A DNA stretch of 64,000 bases from Herbidospora solisilvae (lineage in GTDB: Bacteria; Actinomycetota; Actinomycetes; Streptosporangiales; Streptosporangiaceae): positions 1 through 64,000 of the forward strand of contig NZ_WXEW01000002.1 in the NCBI RefSeq assembly GCF_009901565.1, in the 5' to 3' direction. Below, in pieces: positions 16,884 through 26,945 of this stretch. Both the position numbers and the translations under genes were made by a program. The notes beneath the pieces were generated by a model, which searched no databases, was not told the DNA's origin, and was given only the letters and a program-made list of their open reading frames with translations. Position 1 is the stretch's first letter, and each line of letters starts with the position of its first letter.

Positions 16884-19799
16884 ATGCTCGACAACGAGCC
16901 CACTGTCGGCGATACGACAACTGCAGATACGACGTCCTCGGTGACAACGGCGAAGCCTGCCCGCAGACGGTCGGCCAGCCGGCCGGCGGGTCCGCCGCCG
17001 GAACCCGACGAGATCCCCCCGGCGCCCGCCATCCAGGCGTCCGTGGCCACCGCCATCGGTTCGGGGGTTTCGACGACCGACCCGGCACCTCCGGCCGCCG
17101 CGTCGGCCTCCAACGGCGCGTCCACGGAAGCCGCGCCTGCGGCTCCGGAAGCCGCCGAGAAGCCCAAGCGCACCCGTCGGCGGACCCGTTCCGCCGACGA
17201 CGAGGCCGCGACCGGCGAGACGCCCGCCGCGCCCGCCGAGGCCGAGGTGAGCGAGAGCCGCCCGGCCCGTAAGCGCACGACGCGCAGCCGCGCGGCCAAG
17301 GAGGCCGCCGCTCCGGAGACCGCCGGGCAGGCCGCGGAAGCGCCGTCGGCTGTCGGCCAGGTCTCCGAGGTCGTCGTGGAGTCGGCCGCGCCCGAGGTCA
17401 CGGCGGCCGTCGAGGCGGCTCAGGCCGAGGTCGCGCCCGACGCCGAGACGGCCACGCCCGTGCGGCGGAGCCGTACCAGAAAGAAGACCGAGGAGACGCC
17501 GGAGGCGGTCTCCGAAGAGGACGAGAAGCCGACCAGACGGCGCCGCACCCGCAAGAGGGACGAAGAAGGCGCCACGGAACGATCCAGTGCGCTGAACGCG
17601 GCGGAGGCCCAGGTCGCGGCCGCGATGATGTTCACGTTGCCCACCGAGGAGCCGCTCGACGACGAGCCGGCCGGTGAGGACCTCGAAGACCTCGACGAGG
17701 GCGCCAAGCCGTCGCGGCTGGCCGACCCGTTCGGCTTCCACGCGGCCGAGCAGCAGCCGCAGCAGTACACCTTCCAGCGTCCGGCCGCCGTCTTCCAGCC
17801 GCTGTTCCAGGCGCCCGACGCCGCCGCCGCGGTCCCGGCCCGGCCGCAGCAGCCGGCCCCGCAGCCTCCGGCCCAGCCGCAGCCCGAACCCGAGCCGGTC
17901 GCCGCCGAGGAGGCCGAGGAGGAGTCCGACGACGAGGGCGACGACGAGTCAGGCGACGGCTCGCGCCGTCGCCGGCGCCGCCGTGGCGGCCGTGGCCGAG
18001 GGCGGGTCCGCGATGAGAACGGCGAGGCCCAGGAGTCCGAGGAGGAGCCCCAGGCCGCCGCCGAGGAGTCCGACGAGGACGCCGACGACGAGGGCTCCGA
18101 GGGCGGTTCGCGCCGCCGTCGCCGCCGTCGCCGCCGGGGCGGCGAGGACGACGCGGTCGTCTCCGACGACCCGCCCAACACCGTCGTGCGCATCCGGGCG
18201 CCGCGGGCCGGCCGCACCACCACGTCGTCGGTCGACGAGGTGCAGGGCTTCCGCGGGTCCACGCGGCTGGAGGCCAAGAAGCAGCGCCGCCGCGAGGGGC
18301 GCGAGCTGGGCCGCCGCCGTCCGCCGATCATCACCGAGTCGGAGTTCCTGGCCCGCCGCGAGTCGGTCGAGCGCGTCATGGTCGTGCGCCGTCACGGCGG
18401 CCGCACCCAGATCGCGGTGCTCGAAGACGGCGTGCTGGTCGAGCACTACGTCGACCGCGAGGCGAGCCAGTCCTACGTCGGCAACGTCTACCTCGGCAAG
18501 GTGCAGAACGTGCTGCCCTCGATGGAGGCGGCGTTCGTCGACGTCGGCAAGGGCCGCAACGCGGTGCTCTACGCCGGTGAGGTCAACTTCGACACCGCCG
18601 GGCTCGAAGGTCAGCCGCGCCGCATCGAGGCCGCGCTGAAGTCGGGCCAGTCGGTGCTGGTGCAGGTCACCAAAGACCCCATGGGCCACAAGGGCGCCCG
18701 GCTCACCTCCCAGATCAGCCTCCCCGGCCGATACCTGGTCTACGTGCCCGACGGCTCGATGACCGGCATCTCCCGCAAGCTCCCCGACAAGGAGCGCACC
18801 CGGCTCAAGCAGATCCTGCGCAAGGTCATGCCCGAGAACGCGGGCGTGATCGTGCGCACCGCCGCCGAGGGGGCCTCGGAGGAGGAGCTGGCCCGCGACG
18901 TCGCCCGCCTGGCGGCCCAGTGGGAGAGCATCCAGAAGAAGGCCAAGTCGGCGAGCCCGCCGGAGCTGCTGTCGGCCGAGCCCGACATGACGATCCGCGT
19001 GGTCCGCGACGTCTTCAACGAGGACTTCGCCAACCTGGTCGTCTCGGGTGACGAGGTCGCCCGGACGGTCGAGGAGTACGTCGACTACGTCGCCCCCCAC
19101 CTCGCCGAGCGCGTCGCCAAGTGGGACGAGGACGTCGACGTCTTCGCCGCCTACCGGGTCGACGAGCAGATCGCCAAGGCGATGGAGCGCAAGGTCTGGC
19201 TGCCCTCGGGCGGCTCGCTGGTGATCGACCGGACCGAGGCGATGACCGTCGTCGACGTCAACACCGGCAAGTTCACCGGCCAGGGCGGCAACCTGGAGGA
19301 GACGGTCACCAGGAACAACCTGGAGGCCGCCGAGGAGATCGTCCGCCAGCTCCGGCTGCGCGACGTCGGCGGCATCATCGTGATCGACTTCATCGACATG
19401 GTGCTGGAGAGCAACCGCGATCTGGTGCTGCGCCGCCTGCTCGAGTGCCTGGCGCGCGACCGCACCAAGCACCAGGTGGCCGAGGTCACCTCGCTGGGTC
19501 TCGTGCAGATGACCCGCAAGCGGGTGGGCCAGGGGCTGCTGGAGGCGTTCTCGACGCAGTGCGACTGCTGCCACGGGCGCGGGGTGATCATCTCGACCGA
19601 GCCGGTCGACGGGAAGCCCGAGCCGCGTGGCACGCAGGGCAAGATGGCGATCGAGAAGGCCGTGGCCGAGAAGCTGGAGAAGGCCGAGAACGGCGGCAAC
19701 GCCGTCGCGGCCCACGACTCCCGCGACACGGTGACCGACACCGTCGACGACCAGCCGCGCTCCCGGCGCAGGTCCCGACGGTCAAGATCAGCGGATTAG
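16884..19799 (+). CDS. rne: Ribonuclease E/G family endoribonuclease
   Basis: Processes rRNA, tRNA and mRNA. It has 971 residues. The first ~480 are an acidic, Ala/Pro/Arg-rich disordered extension typical of actinobacterial RNase E, with Arg blocks (SRRRRRRR) that could bind RNA. The catalytic half starts near residue 490: S1-type domain with YVGNVYLGKVQNVLPSMEAA (about 531-550), the DNase I-like site VVDVNTGKF (about 790) and DFIDM (about 835), and the Zn-link CDCCHGRG (about 893). ATG 16884 follows GGGAG. rplU-rpmA follow, as usual. Confidence 0.95.
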   Translation: MLDNEPTVGDTTTADTTSSVTTAKPARRRSASRPAGPPPEPDEIPPAPAIQASVATAIGSGVSTTDPAPPAAASASNGASTEAAPAAPEAAEKPKRTRRRTRSADDEAATGETPAAPAEAEVSESRPARKRTTRSRAAKEAAAPETAGQAAEAPSAVGQVSEVVVESAAPEVTAAVEAAQAEVAPDAETATPVRRSRTRKKTEETPEAVSEEDEKPTRRRRTRKRDEEGATERSSALNAAEAQVAAAMMFTLPTEEPLDDEPAGEDLEDLDEGAKPSRLADPFGFHAAEQQPQQYTFQRPAAVFQPLFQAPDAAAAVPARPQQPAPQPPAQPQPEPEPVAAEEAEEESDDEGDDESGDGSRRRRRRRGGRGRGRVRDENGEAQESEEEPQAAAEESDEDADDEGSEGGSRRRRRRRRRGGEDDAVVSDDPPNTVVRIRAPRAGRTTTSSVDEVQGFRGSTRLEAKKQRRREGRELGRRRPPIITESEFLARRESVERVMVVRRHGGRTQIAVLEDGVLVEHYVDREASQSYVGNVYLGKVQNVLPSMEAAFVDVGKGRNAVLYAGEVNFDTAGLEGQPRRIEAALKSGQSVLVQVTKDPMGHKGARLTSQISLPGRYLVYVPDGSMTGISRKLPDKERTRLKQILRKVMPENAGVIVRTAAEGASEEELARDVARLAAQWESIQKKAKSASPPELLSAEPDMTIRVVRDVFNEDFANLVVSGDEVARTVEEYVDYVAPHLAERVAKWDEDVDVFAAYRVDEQIAKAMERKVWLPSGGSLVIDRTEAMTVVDVNTGKFTGQGGNLEETVTRNNLEAAEEIVRQLRLRDVGGIIVIDFIDMVLESNRDLVLRRLLECLARDRTKHQVAEVTSLGLVQMTRKRVGQGLLEAFSTQCDCCHGRGVIISTEPVDGKPEPRGTQGKMAIEKAVAEKLEKAENGGNAVAAHDSRDTVTDTVDDQPRSRRRSRRSRSAD

Positions 19800-19822
19800 T
19801 TCACCACCGGCGGGCCGCTCGG

Positions 19823-19914
19823 TTCGACCTCGGGACCGGAACCCGGTACCCTAGAGAACCGGCGCGCCCTGGTGGCGCGCTTGGCTTCGCGCGCCCCTCC
19901 TGGTTCGCCGGTTC
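19823..19914 (+). promoter_or_regulatory. rplU promoter and structured leader
   Basis: TTCGAC (19823) and TACCCT (19847-19852) with an 18-bp spacer make a plausible promoter. The transcript would start near 19859 and carry a leader of about 110 nt. GAACCGGCG (19856-19864) pairs with CGCCGGTTC (19906-19914). Inside, GCGCGCC / GGCGCGC (19862-19868 / 19874-19880) competes with the outer stem and with GCGCGC (19889-19894). Mutually exclusive stems suggest an attenuator or autogenous ribosomal-protein leader. Confidence 0.45.
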
Positions 19915-19971
19915 ATCTGTTAGCGATCGGATGTCGGGGCGCAGCATCCAGTAGACAAGAAGGGTTCCGCG

Positions 19972-20286
19972 GTGTACGCGATCGTTCGTTGCGGCGGCAG
20001 GCAGCAGAAGGTCTCCGTCGGAGACGTCATCGAGGTGGACGCGGGTGCGGGCGAGGTTGGTTCTTCGCTGACGCTTCCGGCTCTCCTCGTCGTCAACGAC
20101 GGCGATGTCACGCATGACGCCGCCGCCCTGGCCCGTTTTGCGGTGACCGCCGAGGTTCTCGGCGAGGTCAAGGGCCCCAAGATCCGCATCCTCAAGTACA
20201 AGAACAAGACCGGTTACAAGAAGCGCCAGGGTCACCGCCAGCGGTACACCCAGGTGAAGGTCACCGGCATCGACTCCGGGAAGTAG
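19972..20286 (+). CDS. rplU: 50S ribosomal protein L21
   Basis: A 104-residue ribosomal protein with the L21 start [18 protein letters not shown] and the conserved C-terminal [24 protein letters not shown] 19972 is preceded by AGAAGGG. It is followed 6 bp later by rpmA. The two are probably transcribed together and end at the strong terminator at 20571. Confidence 0.97.
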   Translation: MYAIVRCGGRQQKVSVGDVIEVDAGAGEVGSSLTLPALLVVNDGDVTHDAAALARFAVTAEVLGEVKGPKIRILKYKNKTGYKKRQGHRQRYTQVKVTGIDSGK

Positions 20287-20292
20287 TGAATC

Positions 20293-20550
20293 ATGGCACA
20301 CAAGAAGGGCGCCTCGTCCACCAGGAACGGCCGTGACTCGAACGCTCAGCGGCTCGGTGTCAAGCGCTTCGGTGGCCAGCTCGTGAACGCCGGCGAGATC
20401 ATCGTCCGCCAGCGTGGCACGCACTTCCACCCGGGCGACAACGTCGGCCGTGGCGGCGACGACACGCTGTTCGCGCTGTCGGCGGGTCACGTGCAGTTCG
20501 GCCGCAAGCGCGGTCGCCGCGCGGTCAGCATCATCCCGGTCGCGGAGTAG
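20293..20550 (+). CDS. rpmA: 50S ribosomal protein L27
   Basis: An 85-residue protein at the peptidyl-transferase centre. [20 protein letters not shown] and [20 protein letters not shown] are diagnostic. The N-terminus is not extended, so no processing is needed as it is in Firmicutes. Confidence 0.97.
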   Translation: MAHKKGASSTRNGRDSNAQRLGVKRFGGQLVNAGEIIVRQRGTHFHPGDNVGRGGDDTLFALSAGHVQFGRKRGRRAVSIIPVAE

Positions 20551-20570
20551 ATCCGCGCACACCGGTAAGG

Positions 20571-20606
20571 ACGAGGCGGGTCGGTTATCCGATCCGCCTC
20601 GTTGTC
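20571..20606 (+). terminator. Terminator after rpmA
   Basis: A 14-bp stem, ACGAGGCGGGTCGG / CCGATCCGCCTCGT with one G-T wobble and loop TTAT, is followed by TGTCATT. It separates rplU-rpmA from obg. Confidence 0.85.
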
Positions 20607-20627
20607 ATTAGAACCGAAAGGATCGTT

Positions 20628-21974
20628 GTGGCGGATTTCGTGGACCACGTCCTCCTGCACATCAAGGCGGGAGACGGCGGGAACGGCTGCGCGTCCGTCC
20701 ACCGCGAGAAGTTCAAGCCGCTCGGCGGCCCCGACGGCGGAAACGGCGGGCGGGGCGGCGACGTCGTCCTGGAGGTCGACCCCAACACCTCCACGCTGCT
20801 CGAATACCACCACCGGCCGCACCGCAAGGCGCCCAACGGCAAGCAGGGCATGGGCGCCAACCGCGACGGCGCCACCGGGGAGGACGTCGTCCTGAAGGTC
20901 CCCAACGGGACGGTCGTGAAGGACGCCAAGACCGGTGAGGTGCTGGTCGACCTGGTCGGCGTCGGCACCCGCTACGTCGCCGCGCAGGGCGGGTTCGGCG
21001 GGCTCGGCAACGCCGCGCTGGCCAGCGCCAAGCGCAAGGCGCCCGGGTTCGCGCTGCTGGGCGAGCCGGGCGACGAGGGCGACATCGTCCTGGAACTCAA
21101 GACGGTCGCCGACGTGGCGCTGGTCGGGTTCCCCAACGCCGGGAAGTCGTCGCTGATCGCGGCGCTGTCGGCGGCCCGGCCGAAGATCGCCAACTACCCG
21201 TTCACCACGCTCGTGCCCAACCTCGGCGTGGTCACGGCCGGAGACGTCGTGTTCACCGTGGCCGACGTGCCGGGACTGATCCCGGGGGCGTCGGAGGGCA
21301 AGGGCCTGGGCCACGAGTTCCTCCGCCACGTCGAGCGCTGCTCGACGATCGTGCACGTCCTCGACTGCGCCACCCTGGAGCCCGGTCGCGACCCCCTGAC
21401 CGACTTCGACGTCATCGAGGCCGAGCTGGAGGCCTACGGTTCGCTGCAGGACCGCCCCCGCATGGTCGTGCTGAACAAGGTCGACGTGCCCGACGGGCGT
21501 GACCTGGCCGACCTCGTCAAGGCCTCCCTGGAGGAGCGCGGCCTGCAGGTGTTCGAGATCTCCGCCGCCACCCACGAGGGCCTCAAGCCGCTCGCCTTCG
21601 CGATGGCCGAGATGGTCGAGCGCGACCGCGCCGACAAGCCCGTCGAGGAGCCGACGCGGCTGGTCATCCGGCCTAAGCAGTTCGGCGAGACCGGGTTCTC
21701 GGTCCGCCGCGTCAACGAGCGCACCTTCCAGGTCACCGGCGAGAAGCCCGAGCGCTGGATCCGGCAGACCGACTTCACCAACGACGAGGCCGTGGGCTAC
21801 CTGGCCGACCGTCTCGAACGGCTGGGCGTCGAGGAGGCCCTGGTGAACGCCGGGGCCGAGCCCGGCGCCGAGGTCGTGATCGGCTCGATGGAGAACGGCT
21901 ACATCTTCGACTGGCAGCCCACCATGGGCGCCAGGGTCGGCGGCCCCAGAGGCTCCGACAACCGCATCGACTAG
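20628..21974 (+). CDS. obg: GTPase Obg/CgtA
   Basis: Ribosome-associated GTPase needed for 50S maturation and linked to growth and sporulation control in actinomycetes. The 448 residues have the Gly-rich Obg fold ([28 protein letters not shown]), the G domain (G1 GFPNAGKSS about 166-174, switch YPFTTL, G3 DVPGLI, G4 NKVD) and an OCT domain at the C-terminus. GTG 20628 follows GAAAGGA. The GTPase is independently terminated from rpmA. Confidence 0.96.
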   Translation: MADFVDHVLLHIKAGDGGNGCASVHREKFKPLGGPDGGNGGRGGDVVLEVDPNTSTLLEYHHRPHRKAPNGKQGMGANRDGATGEDVVLKVPNGTVVKDAKTGEVLVDLVGVGTRYVAAQGGFGGLGNAALASAKRKAPGFALLGEPGDEGDIVLELKTVADVALVGFPNAGKSSLIAALSAARPKIANYPFTTLVPNLGVVTAGDVVFTVADVPGLIPGASEGKGLGHEFLRHVERCSTIVHVLDCATLEPGRDPLTDFDVIEAELEAYGSLQDRPRMVVLNKVDVPDGRDLADLVKASLEERGLQVFEISAATHEGLKPLAFAMAEMVERDRADKPVEEPTRLVIRPKQFGETGFSVRRVNERTFQVTGEKPERWIRQTDFTNDEAVGYLADRLERLGVEEALVNAGAEPGAEVVIGSMENGYIFDWQPTMGARVGGPRGSDNRID

Positions 21975-21987
21975 GGGGCACCTCGAA

Positions 21988-23097
21988 ATGGTCCGGGAGC
22001 GCATCGGCACGGCCGGTCGGATCGTCGTCAAAGTGGGCTCGTCGTCGCTGACGACCCCGCAGGGCATGATCGACGTCGACCGTGTCGACGCGCTGGTCGA
22101 CGTGCTGGCGGCCCGCCGCGCGGCCGGGACCCAGATCGTGCTCGTCTCCTCCGGCGCCATCGCGGCCGGGCTCGGTCCGCTCGGGCTGAAGGCCCGGCCG
22201 AAGGACCTGGCCACCCAGCAGGCCGCCGCCTCGGTCGGCCAGGGCGTGCTCGTGGCACGTTACACCAGCTCCTTCGCCCGCTACGGGCTGCGCGTCGGCC
22301 AGGTCCTGCTGACCGCCGACGACATGATGCGGCGCTCCCACCACCGCAACGCCCAGCGCACCCTGGCGCGGCTGCTGGAGCTGGGCATCGTCCCGGTCGT
22401 CAACGAGAACGACACCGTGGCCACCGACGAGATCCGGTTCGGCGACAACGACCGCCTCGCCGCCCTGGTCGCCCACCTGACCCACGCCGACGCGATGGTC
22501 CTGCTCTCCGACGTCGACGCCCTCTACGACGGCGACCCGCGGCGTCCGGGGGGAGCCAACCGCATCACCGAGGTACGCGGCCCCGACGACCTCGAAGGCG
22601 TCGAACTCGGCACCTCGGGCCGGGTGGGCACCGGCGGCATGATCACCAAGGTCCAGGCCGCCAAGATCGCCACCGGCGCCGGGGTGCCCGTCGTGCTCAC
22701 CGCCGCCGCCCACGCCGCCCACGCGCTCGCCGGAGACGACGTCGGCACCGTGTTCCACCCGGGTGGCCGCCACCCCGGCACCCGCCTGCTCTGGCTCGCC
22801 CACGCCACCACCGGCCGGGGGCGGCTGCACCTCGACGAGGGCGCGGTGAAGGCGGTGGCCGGGCGGCGGATGTCCCTGCTGCCCGCCGGTGTTCTCAAGG
22901 TCGAGGGCGAGTTCTCCGCCGGCGACCCGGTCGACCTCTGCGGGCCGTCGGGGGAACTCGTCGGGCGCGGGCTGGTCAACTTCGACTCCGGCGAGATCCC
23001 CGACCTGCTCGGCCGGTCGACCCGGGAGCTGGCCAGCGCCCTCGGGCCGGAATACGAGCGTGAACTGATCCACCGTGACGACATAGTGATTCTCTAG
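21988..23097 (+). CDS. proB: Glutamate 5-kinase
   Basis: First step of proline synthesis: ATP-dependent phosphorylation of glutamate. The 369 residues include the amino-acid kinase domain (VVKVGSSSLT, LVSSGAIAAG, NENDTVATDEIRFGDND, GTGGMITKVQAA) and a C-terminal PUA domain (about residues 280-365). It follows obg by 13 bp and precedes proA by 9 bp, the standard order. Confidence 0.96.
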   Translation: MVRERIGTAGRIVVKVGSSSLTTPQGMIDVDRVDALVDVLAARRAAGTQIVLVSSGAIAAGLGPLGLKARPKDLATQQAAASVGQGVLVARYTSSFARYGLRVGQVLLTADDMMRRSHHRNAQRTLARLLELGIVPVVNENDTVATDEIRFGDNDRLAALVAHLTHADAMVLLSDVDALYDGDPRRPGGANRITEVRGPDDLEGVELGTSGRVGTGGMITKVQAAKIATGAGVPVVLTAAAHAAHALAGDDVGTVFHPGGRHPGTRLLWLAHATTGRGRLHLDEGAVKAVAGRRMSLLPAGVLKVEGEFSAGDPVDLCGPSGELVGRGLVNFDSGEIPDLLGRSTRELASALGPEYERELIHRDDIVIL

Positions 23098-23106
23098 GAG
23101 CGGTCA

Positions 23107-24357
23107 ATGAGCGAGTTCCTGCAGGTGGCGAACGCGGCGAAGGAAGCCGCCCGGCTCCTTGCCCCGTTGCCGCGCGCGGCCAAGGACACCGCGTTGCGGG
23201 CCATCGCCGACGCCCTGGTCGCGCGTGCGGAGGAGATCGTCGAGGCCAACGCCGCCGACGTCGCCAAGGCCCGGCAGGACGGCACGTCCGAGGCGATGAT
23301 CGACCGGCTGCGTCTCGACGTGCCGCGCATCGGGAAGATCGCCGACGCCGTCCGGGAGATCGCCGAGTTGCCCGACCCGGTGGGCGAGGTCATCCGGGGC
23401 TCCACGTTGCCCAACGGCCTGGAGCTGCGGCAGATCCGGGTGCCGCTGGGCGTCGTGGGGATCATCTACGAGGGCCGGCCCAACGTGACCGTCGACGCCG
23501 CCGCCCTCTGCCTGAAGAGCGGCAACGGGGTGCTGCTGCGCGGGTCGTCCAGCGCCTACTCGTCGAACACCGCGCTGGTGAAGATCATGCAGGAGGCACT
23601 GGAGGCCACCGACGTGCCCTCCGGGGCGGTGCAGCTCGTGCCCGGCCTGACACGCGACTCCGTCAAGGAGCTCATGCGGGCGCGCGGGCTGGTCGACGTG
23701 CTGATCCCGCGCGGGGGCGCGTCCCTGATCAACAGCGTGGTCGAGGAGTCGTCGGTGCCGGTCATCGAGACGGGCGTCGGGGTCTGCCACGTGTACGTCG
23801 ACGCCGCCGCCGACCAGGAGCGCGCGCTGAAGATCCTGGTGAACTCCAAGGCCCAGCGGGTGTCGGTCTGCAACTCGGCCGAGACGCTGCTCGTCCACGA
23901 GGCCATCGCCGCCGAGTTCGTGCCCAAGGCCGTCGCGGCGCTGGCCGAGGCCGGCGTGACCGTCCACGGCGACCCGGCGATCATGGCCCTGGGCGGCGAC
24001 GGCGTGGTCGCGGTGACCGAGGAGGAGTACTCCAGCGAGTACCTCTCCTACGACATCGCCGCCGCCGTGGTGCCCTCGCTGGAGGCGGCCGTCGCCCACA
24101 TCACCCGCTACGGCTCCGCCCACACCGACGCGATCGTGACCGACTCGCAGACGGCGGCCAAGCGGTTCGTCGCCCTGGTCGACTCGGCGGCCGTGGCGGT
24201 CAACGCCTCGACCCGGTTCACCGACGGCGGCGAGTTCGGCTTCGGCGCCGAGATCGGCATCTCCACCCAGAAGCTGCACGCGCGCGGGCCGATGGGCCTG
24301 CCCGAGCTGACCTCCACCAAGTTCGTGTACGTCGGCGAGGGGCACGTACGCGGCTGA
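23107..24357 (+). CDS. proA: Glutamate-5-semialdehyde dehydrogenase
   Basis: Second step of proline synthesis: NADPH reduction of glutamyl phosphate. The 416 residues show the aldehyde dehydrogenase-like fold with [26 protein letters not shown]-type NADP region, the catalytic Cys in [12 protein letters not shown] and the C-terminal [17 protein letters not shown]. The ribosome site TAGGAG is 8 nt before the ATG. It converges with the deaminase gene, leaving 16 bp. Confidence 0.96.
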   Translation: MSEFLQVANAAKEAARLLAPLPRAAKDTALRAIADALVARAEEIVEANAADVAKARQDGTSEAMIDRLRLDVPRIGKIADAVREIAELPDPVGEVIRGSTLPNGLELRQIRVPLGVVGIIYEGRPNVTVDAAALCLKSGNGVLLRGSSSAYSSNTALVKIMQEALEATDVPSGAVQLVPGLTRDSVKELMRARGLVDVLIPRGGASLINSVVEESSVPVIETGVGVCHVYVDAAADQERALKILVNSKAQRVSVCNSAETLLVHEAIAAEFVPKAVAALAEAGVTVHGDPAIMALGGDGVVAVTEEEYSSEYLSYDIAAAVVPSLEAAVAHITRYGSAHTDAIVTDSQTAAKRFVALVDSAAVAVNASTRFTDGGEFGFGAEIGISTQKLHARGPMGLPELTSTKFVYVGEGHVRG

Positions 24358-24373
24358 CCCGCGCTGACGGCGG

Positions 24374-26137
24374 TCACGTCTTCTTCTGCTTCTTGGTCTG
24401 CGGGACCACGGTGGTCTGCGCCGTGGTCGCGTCGCGCTTGTTCTTGTTCAGCGGTTCGTCGCGGCTGAGGTAGCGCTGGTAGGCGGCGGTGTGGGCGTCC
24501 GGTTCGCCGGCGCCCTCGTCGCCGCTCGACAGGTAGCCGACGTCCTCGTTGGTCACGCTGCTGAACAGCTCGAAGGCGTTCACGACCGCCGAGTGCGACC
24601 TCTCCTCCAGCTCCTCCCGGAGCCGCTTGGTGTCCTCGACGCCGAGGTAGGGCTTGTCGGTGTGGAGATCCAGGAGCCGGGCCAGGACCTCGGGCTCCTC
24701 CAGGAACTGCGGCGGGGGCCACGGATAGGAGTTCTTGTGGGTGGCCAGCGGGCGGTCGAAGAGGCCGGGCAGACCGGCGGTGAGCGCCAGCCAGCATTTG
24801 ACGCAGCACAACTTCGAGATCCCGAGCTTGCCGCCCGGCATCGTTCTGGCGACGGTGGCCGCCTGCATCTCCGCGTGCATGCCCTCCACCTCGGTGGGGA
24901 CGGGGACCGGGCGGATCCGGCCGTGCCGTGACTCGAGTTCGGCCAGGTAGGCGAGGGTCTTGACGAGTCGTCGGCGAGTCTGGGCGAATTCTTCCCGTGA
25001 AGCCTTCTTGTTCGGATACATGAACGTCAGGAGGTCGTCGACGGCCGCGCCCTGGGCCGGTCCGGTCAGCCGGGAGGCCTTCAGCAGCCTCTCCAGGCTC
25101 ACCGCCATCGTCTTGTCGCCGTTGTTGGCGAAGAGGGCGATCTCGTTGCCTTGGTGGAGGATGGCGACGCACACGCGGGTGCGGCCCAGGCAGTAGATCA
25201 TGTCGGCCAGACGGTCGCGGGCGCGGTCTTCCTTCAGGTCCTTGTTCTTGACCATGGTGGAGAGGGTTTCCTCGTAGCCCTTCAGGCCGTTCGTGCGCGC
25301 GGTGATCACGCCACGCACCCACCCGCGGGCGATGCTCCTGACCTTCTTCCAGTCCGTCTCCGTCGCGGACTGCTTCGTCCTGGCCACCTTGACATGCGGC
25401 CGGCCGAAGAAGGGGCCCCTCTTCACGAGCTCCTGCACCATCGGGACGAACTGCTTCGCGCGGAACTCCTCGCCTTTCACCTGACGCACGGCCAGGCTGA
25501 TCGCGGCATGGGGCGCCGGCTCCGTCGGGGTCTTCGGGACGTAGGCCCAGGCCGCGGCGAGCTCCGCCAGCACGCCGACGGGATCGGCCCCGCCGACGCG
25601 CAGCGCCTTTCCGGCGAGCTGCCAGAACTCGGTGCCCTCCCGGCCGTCCCTGAACGGCTGCAGCGGCGGGTCGGGCACCACCGCGCGCGCCGCGGCGACC
25701 AGGCGGAGGGCGGCCTGGTGGTCGCGGGAGGAGGGGTCGTCGTGGGCGGCCAGCAGTCTCTTCACGAGGTCGCCGTGCAGGCCGGCGAACTTCCAGAGAT
25801 GGTCGACGTCGAAGAAGGGGATGTTCTGGTCGAGCTCCTCATAGGTGGGCGCCGGGTCGTCGTCCGCGGAGTCGTCTTCATCGATCGACTCCTCGACGGT
25901 CACGGCGTCCCCGTCGATGGAGGACTCCTCGTCGCCGAGCGGCTCAGCGGTCGGATCGATCGGCGGCTTCGGGGACACCACGCTCGGTTCCCCGTCGCTC
26001 GATACCTCCCCCTCTTCCTCCGAATCCTCATCGAGGTTGATGAACTCCGTGTCGGAGTCCTCGGCCGTCGGGTCGACGACGGTCCCGCGAGGAGACGGTG
26101 ACGGCGACGGGGATCTCTTCTTCGACTTCTTGAGCAT
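24374..26137 (-). CDS. Putative OTT_1508-like nucleic-acid/nucleotide deaminase with acidic N-terminus
   Basis: A 587-residue cytosolic protein. Residues 1-20 are basic with Ser-Pro repeats (LKKSKKRSPSPSPSPRG) and about 20-100 are very acidic; the middle is helical. The C-terminal third looks like a cytidine deaminase fold of the OTT_1508-like type: strands VCVAILHQGNEIALFANN (about 305-322), zinc ligand and proton shuttle GMHAEMQ (His about 421, Glu about 423), and ISKLCCVKCW (Cys about 444, 445, 448). No signal peptide or toxin-trafficking domain is seen. ATG 26137 is preferred because AAGGGGAC precedes it; an ATG at 26167 lacks a site. Family assignment is by motif only. Confidence 0.65.
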   Translation of the reverse strand: MLKKSKKRSPSPSPSPRGTVVDPTAEDSDTEFINLDEDSEEEGEVSSDGEPSVVSPKPPIDPTAEPLGDEESSIDGDAVTVEESIDEDDSADDDPAPTYEELDQNIPFFDVDHLWKFAGLHGDLVKRLLAAHDDPSSRDHQAALRLVAAARAVVPDPPLQPFRDGREGTEFWQLAGKALRVGGADPVGVLAELAAAWAYVPKTPTEPAPHAAISLAVRQVKGEEFRAKQFVPMVQELVKRGPFFGRPHVKVARTKQSATETDWKKVRSIARGWVRGVITARTNGLKGYEETLSTMVKNKDLKEDRARDRLADMIYCLGRTRVCVAILHQGNEIALFANNGDKTMAVSLERLLKASRLTGPAQGAAVDDLLTFMYPNKKASREEFAQTRRRLVKTLAYLAELESRHGRIRPVPVPTEVEGMHAEMQAATVARTMPGGKLGISKLCCVKCWLALTAGLPGLFDRPLATHKNSYPWPPPQFLEEPEVLARLLDLHTDKPYLGVEDTKRLREELEERSHSAVVNAFELFSSVTNEDVGYLSSGDEGAGEPDAHTAAYQRYLSRDEPLNKNKRDATTAQTTVVPQTKKQKKT

Positions 26138-26223
26138 CTGTCCCCTTCGTGAATGGACTCGCGTCATGGTCCATCACGAGGGGGCTGACTGAGGGGTGAC
26201 ACTTCGGCTTCGGGAAACCCGCC

Positions 26224-26868
26224 CTAAGCGCGCAGCAGCACCCGGGTGCCGAGGCCGGCGTCGCGGGCCCGGATGGCGGCGTCGAAGCGGCTCTCGGCCT
26301 CCAGCTTCGTCAGCACGTTGCTCACATGGTTGCGGACCGTCTTCGGCGCCAGGCACATCACCTTGGCGATCTCGGCGTTGCTCCGGCCGTCGGCCAGGTG
26401 CTCCAGCACCTCGTGCTCCCGCGTGGTCAGCTCGGGGAAGGCGGTCCGGGTCGACCGCGTGGTCAGCTTCTCGCGCAGCCCCGCCGCCACCTCACGGGCG
26501 AACACCAGGTGGCCGACGCCGACGGCGCGGATCGCGGCGGCCAGCTCGGCCGGGTGGGCGCTGGTCATGACGTAGCCGCGGGCGCCGGCCCGCATGGCGG
26601 CCATCAGGCTCAGCTCGTCGGCGTGCTGGCTGACCACGATGATCTTCACGTCGGGGCAGCGGCGGGCGATGTAGTCGACCTCGTGCAGGAGGGTCAGGTC
26701 GATCAGCAGGATGTCGGGGCCGAGCTTGACGGCGGCCTTCAGCGCGTCCGGACCGTCGTGGGCCAGTGCCAGCAGCTTGATACCAGGGGCCTCGGCCAGG
26801 GCCCAGCGGACCCCCTCGGTGTACAGGTAGGTCTCGCCGGCGGCGACGACGGTAACGGGTTCGCTCAT
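26224..26868 (-). CDS. LuxR/NarL-type response regulator with degenerate receiver
   Basis: A 214-residue regulator. The receiver domain (1-~120) keeps an Asp in ILLIDLTLL. It lacks the N-terminal acidic pair (VVAAGETYLY in place of VDD) and the switch Lys (GYVMTSA). The LuxR HTH is intact (LTTREHEVLEHLADGRSNAEIAKVMCLAPKTVRNHVSNVLTKL-type). No histidine kinase is adjacent. It is probably an orphan or atypical regulator that does not depend on phosphorylation (inference). It stands 86 bp upstream of the deaminase gene on the same strand. Confidence 0.85.
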   Translation of the reverse strand: MSEPVTVVAAGETYLYTEGVRWALAEAPGIKLLALAHDGPDALKAAVKLGPDILLIDLTLLHEVDYIARRCPDVKIIVVSQHADELSLMAAMRAGARGYVMTSAHPAELAAAIRAVGVGHLVFAREVAAGLREKLTTRSTRTAFPELTTREHEVLEHLADGRSNAEIAKVMCLAPKTVRNHVSNVLTKLEAESRFDAAIRARDAGLGTRVLLRA

Positions 26869-26945
26869 GGGTCAAAGAGTGGCTTAAGGCTCTTGAGGAT
26901 GACTTGGCGACCACTTCAGTCACTCTGCGTGATCGCCGGTGAATC

